From Chitinophagaceae bacterium (lineage in GTDB: Bacteria > Bacteroidota > Bacteroidia > Chitinophagales > Chitinophagaceae), in the NCBI GenBank assembly GCA_016720745.1, contig JADKKA010000006.1:62001-126000 (forward strand): a stretch of 64,000 nt of DNA, written 5' to 3'. The notes beneath the pieces were generated by a model, which saw only the letters and a list, made by a program, of their open reading frames with translations, searched no databases and was not told where the DNA came from. The translations under genes were made by a program, and so were the position numbers. How positions within the stretch are numbered: position 1 is the first letter of the stretch; each line of letters begins with the position of its first letter. Of the stretch, positions 1 through 7,484 are shown piece by piece.

Positions 1-300
1 TGGCACGGATTGGTTCCCCGTGGTACCGGTGGCGAGTTACTGGTTAAAATTCAAATGGAGGTCAGGAATATCGAAATAGTCATTGATGATAATGGAATCG
101 GCAGGGAAGCTTCCCGGCTGATGAAAAACAAGTCAACTTCAGTTCATCATAGCAAGGGTGTCAATCTAACCCAGTCAAGGTTATTGCTGGATAATATCCT
201 GCAAAAAAGAAAAGCCAGTCTTCAGTATACAGATAAACGGGATAATGAAGGCAAAGCCACTGGTACTAAAGTGGTTATCAGCATTGTCGTAGAAGAATAA
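1..300 (+). CDS. LytS-type sensor histidine kinase, C-terminal fragment
   Basis: The reading frame is open from base 1, so only the last 99 residues are present and the gene begins outside the window. The fragment starts with WHGL, the usual end of the N-box region in LytS/YpdA-type kinases. DNGIGR, the G1-box of the ATP-binding domain, follows near residues 31-36, and a GTKVVISI strand closes the fold. The family phosphorylates a LytTR response regulator, and one is encoded directly downstream. The stop and the next possible start are 12 bases apart, so co-transcription is likely. The input signal cannot be known because the sensor part is missing. Confidence 0.88.
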   Translation, partial: WHGLVPRGTGGELLVKIQMEVRNIEIVIDDNGIGREASRLMKNKSTSVHHSKGVNLTQSRLLLDNILQKRKASLQYTDKRDNEGKATGTKVVISIVVEE

Positions 301-408
301 GGATGAATATGAATGACTTTACAGGAAACAGAAATTGTTAAATCAAATTGGCCAACTGCCAAACTTCAATCATCAGAAGGGTCAAAACCCGTAATTTCAA
401 AAACAGTT

Positions 409-1155
409 ATGATCAGGGCTATAATTATTGATGATGAACCGCATTGTATCAGGGCATTGCTCAGGGACCTGCAATTGAATTGTCCCATCGTTGAAGTAGC
501 AGATACCTGCAATTCGGCCAAAGATGGGTTACAGGCGATAAAGCTGCATCAACCCGACCTGGTTTTCCTGGATGTGGAAATGCCCTGGATGAATGGCTTT
601 GAAATGCTGGACCTGCTGGGTGAAATCAATTTCTCCATCATATTTACCACCGCCCATGATGAGTTCGCCGCCAAAGCATTCCGGATCAGTGCCGTTGATT
701 ATCTGCTGAAGCCGATTGACGCCAATGATCTGAAAGCAGCGGTTAAGAAAGTGGAAAAAAAGATGGAGGAGGGTTCGGGTGTCAGACATATCACCAACCT
801 GCTGGCCAATATAAAACAACCTTCAGGCAGTCAGAAAATAGCACTTCCACAAAGAGAGGGGTATGAATTTGTGGATGTAAGCTCGATTGTTTATTGCAGC
901 GCGGAAGGAGCTTATACCAAAGTGCTGATTCTGGATAAAAAACCCATGCTGATTTCGCGTACACTGGGGGATGTGGAGGAACTGCTACCCCCGGAAATGT
1001 TTCAGCGAATACATCATTCCTCGCTGGTAAATGTGGATTATATTTCACAGTTTCTGCGAACGGACGGAGGCTATGTGGTTTTGAAAACAGGCGAAAAACT
1101 GTCGGTGAGCAAGGCGAAAAGGGAAAACCTGATGGCCAGACTGGGTTTAAAATAA
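409..1155 (+). CDS. LytTR-family response regulator
   Basis: This is a two-component regulator of 248 residues. The receiver domain covers about residues 1-120, with acidic residues IIDDE at the N-terminus, phosphoacceptor Asp55 in FLDVEMP, and Lys in YLLKPID. The LytTR DNA-binding domain occupies the last 100 residues and includes FQRIHHSSLVNVDYI. An upstream in-frame ATG at 313 would add 32 residues unlike any receiver domain, so I prefer 409, where the receiver fold begins. The partner kinase ends just upstream and a desaturase starts 5 bases downstream. The pair therefore probably controls the lipid genes that follow, which is inferred from gene order only. Confidence 0.9.
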   Translation: MIRAIIIDDEPHCIRALLRDLQLNCPIVEVADTCNSAKDGLQAIKLHQPDLVFLDVEMPWMNGFEMLDLLGEINFSIIFTTAHDEFAAKAFRISAVDYLLKPIDANDLKAAVKKVEKKMEEGSGVRHITNLLANIKQPSGSQKIALPQREGYEFVDVSSIVYCSAEGAYTKVLILDKKPMLISRTLGDVEELLPPEMFQRIHHSSLVNVDYISQFLRTDGGYVVLKTGEKLSVSKAKRENLMARLGLK

Positions 1156-1160
1156 ATAAA

Positions 1161-2267
1161 ATGATCAAACTGAAATTTCACCCCGATAATGGCACGGCTT
1201 TCTATAAAGAGCTGAAGCAACGACTGGATGAATATTTTACAAACACCCAAACCAGCCGGGAAGGAAATGGAATCATGCGGTTTAAAATCTTTCTTTATTT
1301 CGGACTGGATATTCTATTTTATGTTTTGATGATTAATAGCCGGACTCCGGGGGCATTCTATCTTTTTTACCTGCTGCTGGGTTTATCCATTCTGCTGACT
1401 GCCTTTAATATTTCGCATGATGCAGCACATGGGGTGGCGGTGAAAAGTAAGTTCTGGAATAAGCTCCTGTTTCAACTCAGTTTTCAACTGCAGGGGAATA
1501 ATGCCTATGTATGGGGTAAGAACCATAATGAATCCCACCATTTGTATACCAATGTTGAAGGCAGTGATATTGATGTGCTGAATAATCCCGCAGTACGGAT
1601 GACCGATACCCAAGCACTGAAATGGTTCCATCGTTTCCAGCATATTTATACTCCTTTTTTGTACCTGCTCTATTCCCTGAACTGGTTTCTGTTCAGGGAA
1701 ACACTGATGATTTTCAATTATTCCAGCCGCACGATTCAAATCAGGATTCCGCGGAATGAAGTAGCGAAACTGATCTTTTTTAAACTATTCTATATCGGCT
1801 ATATGATTGTATTACCGGCCCTCCTGCTTCCTTTTGGCTGGGGAACGGTATTGCTGGCATTTTTGCTGAACCATTTCATGGTGTCGGTGATATTTGTAGG
1901 CGTGCTGGGTGTTTCTCATTTATCCGATTATGTTCACCATCCCAAACCAGATGATAATGGGAATCTTTCCATGAGCTGGCCCAAGTTGCAGATGCTTACC
2001 TCGGTGGATTATAATTCGGGGTCGGTATTTTTTAACTGGACACTCGGCGGTTTTAATGCCCATGCCCTTCATCATCTGTTACCCAATATCAGTCATGTCC
2101 ATTACCTGAAAATACTACCCCTCTTCCGGGAAGTATGCAGGAAGCATGGTATTGTATATATGGAAATGCCCTATCACCGGGCCCTGGCGGCTCATTTTCG
2201 ATTCCTGAAAAAAATGGGACAGTCGGCATCACCCCAACCCCTTGCATTTGAAGGACCGGCATATTAA
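1161..2267 (+). CDS. Membrane fatty-acid desaturase (first of two)
   Basis: This 368-residue integral-membrane di-iron desaturase introduces a double bond into an acyl chain. The three histidine boxes are visible: HDAAH (residues 86-90), HNESHH (122-127) and HALHH near residue 300. Hydrophobic segments surround them at about 45-85 and 195-255. The arrangement resembles acyl-CoA or acyl-lipid (linoleoyl-CoA type) desaturases. Position specificity and substrate cannot be read from sequence. It follows the response regulator by 5 bases and precedes a second desaturase by about 22 bases. Confidence 0.9.
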   Translation: MIKLKFHPDNGTAFYKELKQRLDEYFTNTQTSREGNGIMRFKIFLYFGLDILFYVLMINSRTPGAFYLFYLLLGLSILLTAFNISHDAAHGVAVKSKFWNKLLFQLSFQLQGNNAYVWGKNHNESHHLYTNVEGSDIDVLNNPAVRMTDTQALKWFHRFQHIYTPFLYLLYSLNWFLFRETLMIFNYSSRTIQIRIPRNEVAKLIFFKLFYIGYMIVLPALLLPFGWGTVLLAFLLNHFMVSVIFVGVLGVSHLSDYVHHPKPDDNGNLSMSWPKLQMLTSVDYNSGSVFFNWTLGGFNAHALHHLLPNISHVHYLKILPLFREVCRKHGIVYMEMPYHRALAAHFRFLKKMGQSASPQPLAFEGPAY

Positions 2268-2289
2268 TATCAGCGATGACAGCCGGCTG

Positions 2290-3315
2290 ATGAAGCTGGT
2301 GTACCAGGGAATTGAAAGTGAATTGCAAATCAATCCCCGGGCAACGACTTTTTTACTCCTGCTGAAGTTCCTCGTATATCTTTTCCTGGTTGTTTTCTTT
2401 TACCTGTTGATCTATACTACAGATCAACCGGTAATATTTTTTGTAGCGTATACAGCTTATGGTTTGTCGGCCGTCCTGTTTGGATTTAATTATGCCCATG
2501 ATTGCTCACATAACACGGTTTTTAAAAGCAAATCCCTGAACAGCGGCTTTTTCATTTTTATTTACAGCCTGGTGGGGGCGCATGCGGAAGCCTGGCGATA
2601 CCGGCATATTCACTCACATCATTATGCCCCTAATGTAAAGGAATATGATACAGACCTGCAGATCACCTCATTGATCCGGGTGGAACCGGATAGTCACTGG
2701 CGCTGGTATCACCGTTTTCAACATTGGTATGCACCGCTGGCCTATATGACCTATTCTGTTTATTGGGTTTTTATCAAGGACTTTTTGATTTATGCAAAAG
2801 ACTGCCGATGCCAACCAACGAAACCATTCTGGTATCATGTCTCTTTCTGGCTGCAGAAAGTATTTTACCTGGGCTACCTTTTATTCCTGCCACTTTATTT
2901 CAGTGGCATGGATTGGTACCTGGTACTGGCTGCTTTTCTGCTAATGCATGCCGTGCAGTCTTTATTCCTGTTGTTTACTTTTTTCATGACCCACCATGTA
3001 GAAGCTACCGCTTATTTTAAAGCAGATGAGGAAGGCTATATTCCTTCTTCCTGGTTCATGAATCAGGTAAAAAGCTCCAATGACTTTTACCCCTTCAGTA
3101 AAACGGCTAATTTTATATTCGGCGGCTTTAATAACCATATTGCCCACCATCTTTTTCCGCATATACACCATGTGCATTACCCTAAACTGAACAGGATCCT
3201 GTACCGTGTTCTGCAGGAGAACCAGATCCGCCCCAATGAAACAGGCTTCTTTACTGGTATTATTTCACACCTGGCTCATCTGAGAAAGTTGAGTCATCAG
3301 CCTAGCGACAAATGA
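2290..3315 (+). CDS. Membrane fatty-acid desaturase (second of two)
   Basis: This is a 341-residue paralogue of the preceding desaturase, of the same type. Its histidine boxes are HDCSH, HIHSHH and HIAHH followed by LFPHIHH. I start it at the ATG at 2290; a TTG at 2242 would overlap the previous gene and add 16 residues. The stop overlaps the start of the next gene by four bases (ATGA), a sign of translational coupling. Two desaturases under one LytTR pair suggest control of membrane fluidity or production of a particular unsaturated lipid; the substrate is unknown. Confidence 0.88.
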   Translation: MKLVYQGIESELQINPRATTFLLLLKFLVYLFLVVFFYLLIYTTDQPVIFFVAYTAYGLSAVLFGFNYAHDCSHNTVFKSKSLNSGFFIFIYSLVGAHAEAWRYRHIHSHHYAPNVKEYDTDLQITSLIRVEPDSHWRWYHRFQHWYAPLAYMTYSVYWVFIKDFLIYAKDCRCQPTKPFWYHVSFWLQKVFYLGYLLFLPLYFSGMDWYLVLAAFLLMHAVQSLFLLFTFFMTHHVEATAYFKADEEGYIPSSWFMNQVKSSNDFYPFSKTANFIFGGFNNHIAHHLFPHIHHVHYPKLNRILYRVLQENQIRPNETGFFTGIISHLAHLRKLSHQPSDK

Positions 3316-3932
3316 AGAAAACGAGTTTTCAGCTGCTGCTTCTATTCTGTTGCATCAACAGCAATCTGCTGCTGGCACAATCATCCGAACCCCGGCTACG
3401 AATCCTGGTCGTCAATTGTTTTGACCCGGCATCCACCAGCTTCCGGAAGAATAAAAAAGAGTTACTCTCTGAAGTAGCAGACAGCCTGCGATTTTATCTG
3501 CTTGAAATGATTGAAAAGTCAAATACCGGAATGGGAAGTATGGTAGATAATAAGTTTACTGATTTGAGCGGTAGTACAGACAGGCTGGATAGTCTCAGGG
3601 TACAACAGCAGGCTGACTTTGTAATGGCCATTTTAAATGTGGAGGCTGAATTTGTAAAAACAGAGGTAGAAGTAGAAAGGCAGGATGATGGCTCAAAAAA
3701 ACGTACAGCCCGTTATGATCTTTGTACTACCATTAATTATTTACTGGCTGGAAAGAATTCGACCTATATTGAAAGGAAGGAGATGGTTTGCGAGTTTTTT
3801 ACAGAAAGGACCGTCATGAGTGGCTTACTGGCTGCCGGCCCCGACCTGGTTGGAAAACACAAATGGGTTTTCAGGGCTGCCAGGAAAAATGCAGCTGCTT
3901 ATTTTGATTATATACGCAGCTCTCTGCAATAA
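3312..3932 (+). CDS. Secreted protein of unknown function in the desaturase operon
   Basis: This protein has 206 residues. The N-terminus MKKTSFQLLLLFCC with a hydrophobic run and LLAQS looks like a signal peptide cleaved near residue 23. The mature part is mixed alpha/beta and soluble, with no motif I recognise. The start overlaps the desaturase stop by four bases, so it is the last gene of the kinase-regulator-desaturase unit. It converges on the lipoprotein gene ending at 3934 with only one base between them. It may act in the envelope on the same lipids; this is a guess from position. Confidence 0.75.
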   Translation: MKKTSFQLLLLFCCINSNLLLAQSSEPRLRILVVNCFDPASTSFRKNKKELLSEVADSLRFYLLEMIEKSNTGMGSMVDNKFTDLSGSTDRLDSLRVQQQADFVMAILNVEAEFVKTEVEVERQDDGSKKRTARYDLCTTINYLLAGKNSTYIERKEMVCEFFTERTVMSGLLAAGPDLVGKHKWVFRAARKNAAAYFDYIRSSLQ

Positions 3933-3933
3933 A

Positions 3934-4824
3934 TCAATCCGGAAATAAACTCCAGAATAACAATACCACCCTTCTGCGGGGATCATCAACTTTATAGTCT
4001 GCTATTTTTGGATCCGGTAAGCCTTCTCCTTTTCCTTCGAACATGTAGAGTACGTTCTTGATATAGATCCCGTTCTGGGATTTCGTAGCCGCGAATTGTT
4101 TAAACAGCACCCATACTGCTTCGGCCCTGGCCCTGGATAATTCTTTATTGAGTTCCCTGGCGTCTGGTTCTTTATTCGTCATCGCTAATCGTTCTCTCAG
4201 CGAACGGTATAAGGTTGATCCTTCTCCAATCGTGGTGCCATCTGCATAGCCTTTAAATGTAATGACCAGGGAGAGGGGGAAATCAGGATACTTCGTTGTA
4301 AAACGGTCGATCTCTGCCGCAGCTGGCTCAAATAATTTGGTCATGTTTTTAACCATATCCGGACTCACATTATAACTTCCGGGCTGAAACAAGACATCCT
4401 GGTCCAGTTTAACTACCATGTTCCTGTTCAGCAAATCCTGCAGGAATGATATTTTCTGATTGATGCGCTGTTCAGCTGTCCTTGTTGAAGACAATACTTT
4501 TTTCAGCCGGTCCCAATCGGATTTATCTACTTCGGTACCGTTGATCAGGATGGTATTCTGATTGATCAGGGTATCAATTTCCTTATCCGTTTTGTCGATA
4601 AAATTTTTGATACGGGCATTCGCTGTACTGTCAATTCCGTTTTCATCATCTTTTTTCTGTCTGACTTCATCCAGCTTTTTCAGGTTCTGACTATGAACCG
4701 TCAGCTGACTGTCGAGGGTAGTGAGCTGCTTTTTACTGCTGATTACTTTTTGCTGGGGTACACAGGAAAATAATCCTGACAGGATGCATGCAATGAGTAG
4801 AAGGGGGAGGGCTGTTTTACGCAT
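3934..4824 (-). CDS. Lipoprotein with coiled coil and OmpA-like C-terminal domain
   Basis: This protein has 296 residues. A lipoprotein signal ends in LSGLFSC, with the lipidated Cys near residue 21. A charged, probably coiled-coil region spans about residues 30-130. The C-terminal half resembles an OmpA-type peptidoglycan-binding fold: VITFKGYADG, then a stretch of arginines and alanines in LSRARAEAV, and DDPRRRVVLLF at the end. The protein probably links the outer membrane to peptidoglycan. The OmpA match is divergent, so the domain call is moderate. It appears to be a single-gene unit. Confidence 0.75.
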   Translation of the reverse strand: MRKTALPLLLIACILSGLFSCVPQQKVISSKKQLTTLDSQLTVHSQNLKKLDEVRQKKDDENGIDSTANARIKNFIDKTDKEIDTLINQNTILINGTEVDKSDWDRLKKVLSSTRTAEQRINQKISFLQDLLNRNMVVKLDQDVLFQPGSYNVSPDMVKNMTKLFEPAAAEIDRFTTKYPDFPLSLVITFKGYADGTTIGEGSTLYRSLRERLAMTNKEPDARELNKELSRARAEAVWVLFKQFAATKSQNGIYIKNVLYMFEGKGEGLPDPKIADYKVDDPRRRVVLLFWSLFPD

Positions 4825-4883
4825 AGAACAGCGGTTTTATGGTGCTATCTAAAGATAGAAAATCAAACGCTGAAAAACAATAT

Positions 4884-5765
4884 TTAATCTACTGCCAATA
4901 ATACCTGCCAGGCTGCCTGTACATGGCCTTTATCCAGTAATTTTTTAGCATAGCGGTGCAGCTCTTTTTCCATATCTGCCGGGTTAATGCTGTAATACTG
5001 AATGATATGTTTCAGGTGGGTGTCCTCAAATGCCGGGTCAATAACAGGATATACGTTTACATTGCCCAATTGTCCCAGGTTATTCCCGGTTAAGATGGGG
5101 CTGTTCCGGATACCGGCCGGTAAAGCATCCACGCCAATACCCAACTGAGTATTGGGTTTTTCGACCCGAAAAAGATTGCGATCATCCACCCAACAGTACC
5201 AATCGCCCCCGAGCCTTGCCACCAGATTAATTCTTCGCTGATCCAGTTTTTTTTCTTCGTCGAAAAGGGAATCGTCAATGTGCATCGTTAATACTTCACA
5301 AATCACCAGGTTGCCGGCACCGCCTTCTGATCCCAGCGGTTTTACTTCCAGCACTTTGCATTCCATGTTCACCTTGCTTTCTTTTACCAGCGGCGGTCGT
5401 ACGATGCTGGCGGGTACTTCGGTAAAACCTGCTTTGGTAAATTCATTGACTCCTTCCGGGTATTCGCAGCTGGATAATGAAACCTGCTGCACCATGTCAT
5501 AACTCACCATGCTGATCACTACCTCGGGTACTTCCAGTACGTTTTGCAGGGTATGCTTGGTGGTATTATCCCTGACCCTCCGGGAAGGTGAAAAAATCAC
5601 CACCGGCGGATTAGAAGAAAAGAGATTGAAAAAACTGAAGGGGCTGAGATTCACCTCGCCATCCTTACTGATCGTGGAAGCAAAGCAAATAGGGCGTGGG
5701 GCTACGACGTGTTGGAGGTAGTATTGTTTTTGTTGGGGGGAGAGGTCCTGGAGGTTGAGTATCAT
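4884..5765 (-). CDS. Flavin reductase family protein (DIM6/NTAB type)
   Basis: This is a 293-residue FMN-binding split-barrel protein. The N-terminal part has the family signature VVAPRPICFASTISKDG, then NLSPFSFFN and PPVVIFSPSRR, which form the flavin site. Such proteins reduce flavin for a partner oxygenase or act directly as oxidoreductases. The gene lies downstream of the fumarylacetoacetate-hydrolase-family gene on the same strand. In other Bacteroidota I recall these two families near aromatic amino-acid degradation genes. Here they are separated by an inserted GxxExxY element, so the original operon may be split. Confidence 0.87.
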   Translation of the reverse strand: MILNLQDLSPQQKQYYLQHVVAPRPICFASTISKDGEVNLSPFSFFNLFSSNPPVVIFSPSRRVRDNTTKHTLQNVLEVPEVVISMVSYDMVQQVSLSSCEYPEGVNEFTKAGFTEVPASIVRPPLVKESKVNMECKVLEVKPLGSEGGAGNLVICEVLTMHIDDSLFDEEKKLDQRRINLVARLGGDWYCWVDDRNLFRVEKPNTQLGIGVDALPAGIRNSPILTGNNLGQLGNVNVYPVIDPAFEDTHLKHIIQYYSINPADMEKELHRYAKKLLDKGHVQAAWQVLLAVD

Positions 5766-5776
5766 AGTTTATTTTT

Positions 5777-6391
5777 AACCGCAGAGAACAGGAGTAAGCG
5801 GAGATTTCGCAGAGTTAGAACTGATATACAATTCGATGAAATCCTTCTTTAAGAAGAGGGACATTAAAATTAATCAAATATCCCAGTTTTTTCTGGTACA
5901 ACTTAAGATAGGTTATAAGTTGAGCTTTGAAAATGGGCTCGATAGCAGTTACAGATTTTATCTCAAGAATGATTTCGTCTTCTACCAAAATATCTATAAC
6001 ATAAACTTTCCCCAAAGGCTTTTCTTTATAACTAAGCTCAACCGGAACCTGTGTTCTTATAAATAGACCTCTTAAGTTTAATTCCCTTACCAATGCAATT
6101 GTATAGGCAGATTCCAGTAATCCCGGCCCCAGAATTCTATGAACTGCTAAACAGGAATCTAGAATAACTCCCCCGATTTTATTTAAATCTATTTTTGATA
6201 ACATGCTATCATATTCTTGCAAATGAATCAAATACCATACTTCAACAATTGCAAGTTATTAATAGCGTTATTTTGAAATTGATTATTGCTCCGTGTTTTT
6301 TCTCTTAAAAAACTGTTTTTTTCTGAAATACTCCAGGTTGTTTTCTGATTCTCTCTGCGTAAACTCAGCGCTCTCCTGTTCTCTGCGGTGA
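5777..6391. mobile_element. Putative inverted-repeat element carrying a GxxExxY gene
   Basis: An AT-rich segment is bounded by imperfect inverted repeats of about 40 bases: 5777-5814 (beginning AACCGCAGAGAACAGGAG) and 6353-6391 (its complement reads CACCGCAGAGAACAGGAG). The only substantial gene inside is the GxxExxY ORF, whose stop codon falls at the inner edge of the left repeat. The same two arms recur at 31260-31375 and 45545-45655 with only about 28 bases between them. The right arm reaches within about 10 bases of the FAH-family stop codon. No target-site duplication is obvious. Mobility is inferred. Confidence 0.6.
5815..6231 (-). CDS. GxxExxY protein (PD-(D/E)XK-like)
   Basis: This protein has 138 residues. 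The name-giving motif is GLLESAY (G37, E40, Y43). A later YVIDILVEDEIILEIK has the spacing of a PD-(D/E)XK nuclease core: an Asp, then E-x-K. The family is common in Bacteroidota and its biological role is not established as far as I know. A second Met at residue 10 could be the true start. The base composition is clearly more AT-rich than the flanking genes, and the gene is enclosed by inverted repeats. It is therefore probably a transferred element rather than part of the surrounding operon. Confidence 0.85.
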   Translation of the reverse strand: MIHLQEYDSMLSKIDLNKIGGVILDSCLAVHRILGPGLLESAYTIALVRELNLRGLFIRTQVPVELSYKEKPLGKVYVIDILVEDEIILEIKSVTAIEPIFKAQLITYLKLYQKKLGYLINFNVPLLKEGFHRIVYQF

Positions 6392-6397
6392 AAAACC

Positions 6398-7417
6398 TCA
6401 TTTCTTCCTCCCCAATATACTCCACCCGATAGCCATCGGGTCCATTTCCTCCGCCACAATGGTATTACTCAATTTCCCCAATTGCCCAATTTCCATATCC
6501 ACCACATCTCCGGGTTGCAACCATTGCTCCACATAATTGGGATCATTTAGTTTGCCGGTGCCATTTAGTTCCAGGAAACATCCCGTACCTACCGTGCCGC
6601 TGCCAATCACATCACCGGGATAGAGATCAACTCCGTAAGAGGCCCTTTCAATAATTTCAGCAAAGGTCCAGTCCATATCAGCCAGGTTGCCATCACTTAC
6701 CTGTTTACCATTCACAAAACATTTCATGGACAGATTCCAGCTTTTGCCGGTATGATTCTCTTTGCAGGGAACAACATATTCTTCGAGTTCATCCATTGTC
6801 ACCAGCCAGGGACCGATTACGGTAGAGAAATCCTTTCCTTTGGCAGGCCCCAGGTTCAATAGCATTTCTTCCATCTGCAGGCGTCGGGCACTCAGGTCAT
6901 TCATGATCATCAGCCCGCCGATGTATTCATCTGCTTCTTCTGCTTTGATATTTCTTCCATGTTTACTGATCACAATGGCAGCTTCCAGCTCAAAATCCAG
7001 TTTCTCAAAATGATCAGGCATACAACGGATTTCGCCGGGGCCCTGGATACTATGATGATTGGTAAAATAAAAAATCGGGTACTGGTCAAACTCAGGAATC
7101 ATCTCCACTTTGCGGTTACGACGTGCAGCTGCCACATGCTGCCGGAAGGCATAGCCGTCTCTGCAACTGGTGGGAAAGGGTACCGGTGCCATGAGTTGCA
7201 CTTCGCTCAGTAATACGCCACGGTTGCTGGTACGGGTTCCTTCTTTTAATAAGATCTCACCAGCCTGGGCTACGGGAAAATAATCCTCCCAGTAATTCAA
7301 AAAAAGGTTCATGCTATTGGGCAGGTCGGGATGCAATACTTCCATATCATAAATCGTATCCTGAATCAGTACACCCAGTTGTTCTCTTTCTTCTTTAACA
7401 TACGTGACAAGCTTCAT
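6398..7417 (-). CDS. Fumarylacetoacetate hydrolase family protein
   Basis: This protein has 339 residues. An N-terminal part (about residues 1-75) precedes the FAH catalytic fold. Metal-binding acidic residues are visible in KLDFELEAAIVI, and the family motif GKDFSTVIGPWLVT follows. The C-terminus has YPGDVIGSGTVGTGCFLE, typical of the FAH barrel. Members hydrolyse C-C bonds in acylpyruvates or fumarylacetoacetate, at the end of tyrosine or other aromatic degradation. The stop codon is only about 6 bases from the inverted-repeat element. The flavin reductase lies beyond that element on the same strand. Confidence 0.88.
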   Translation of the reverse strand: MKLVTYVKEEREQLGVLIQDTIYDMEVLHPDLPNSMNLFLNYWEDYFPVAQAGEILLKEGTRTSNRGVLLSEVQLMAPVPFPTSCRDGYAFRQHVAAARRNRKVEMIPEFDQYPIFYFTNHHSIQGPGEIRCMPDHFEKLDFELEAAIVISKHGRNIKAEEADEYIGGLMIMNDLSARRLQMEEMLLNLGPAKGKDFSTVIGPWLVTMDELEEYVVPCKENHTGKSWNLSMKCFVNGKQVSDGNLADMDWTFAEIIERASYGVDLYPGDVIGSGTVGTGCFLELNGTGKLNDPNYVEQWLQPGDVVDMEIGQLGKLSNTIVAEEMDPMAIGWSILGRKK

Positions 7418-7484
7418 ATAAATTCAATTGATTTTGTTCACAGATAAGGATGCTAAGTTAGCAGCTTGTTTGTAAATTGGTGGA

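Noticed and set aside
6228..6425. 65-codon minus-strand frame left of the FAH gene
   Set aside because: It consists mainly of the right arm of the repeat element and overlaps the FAH gene end.
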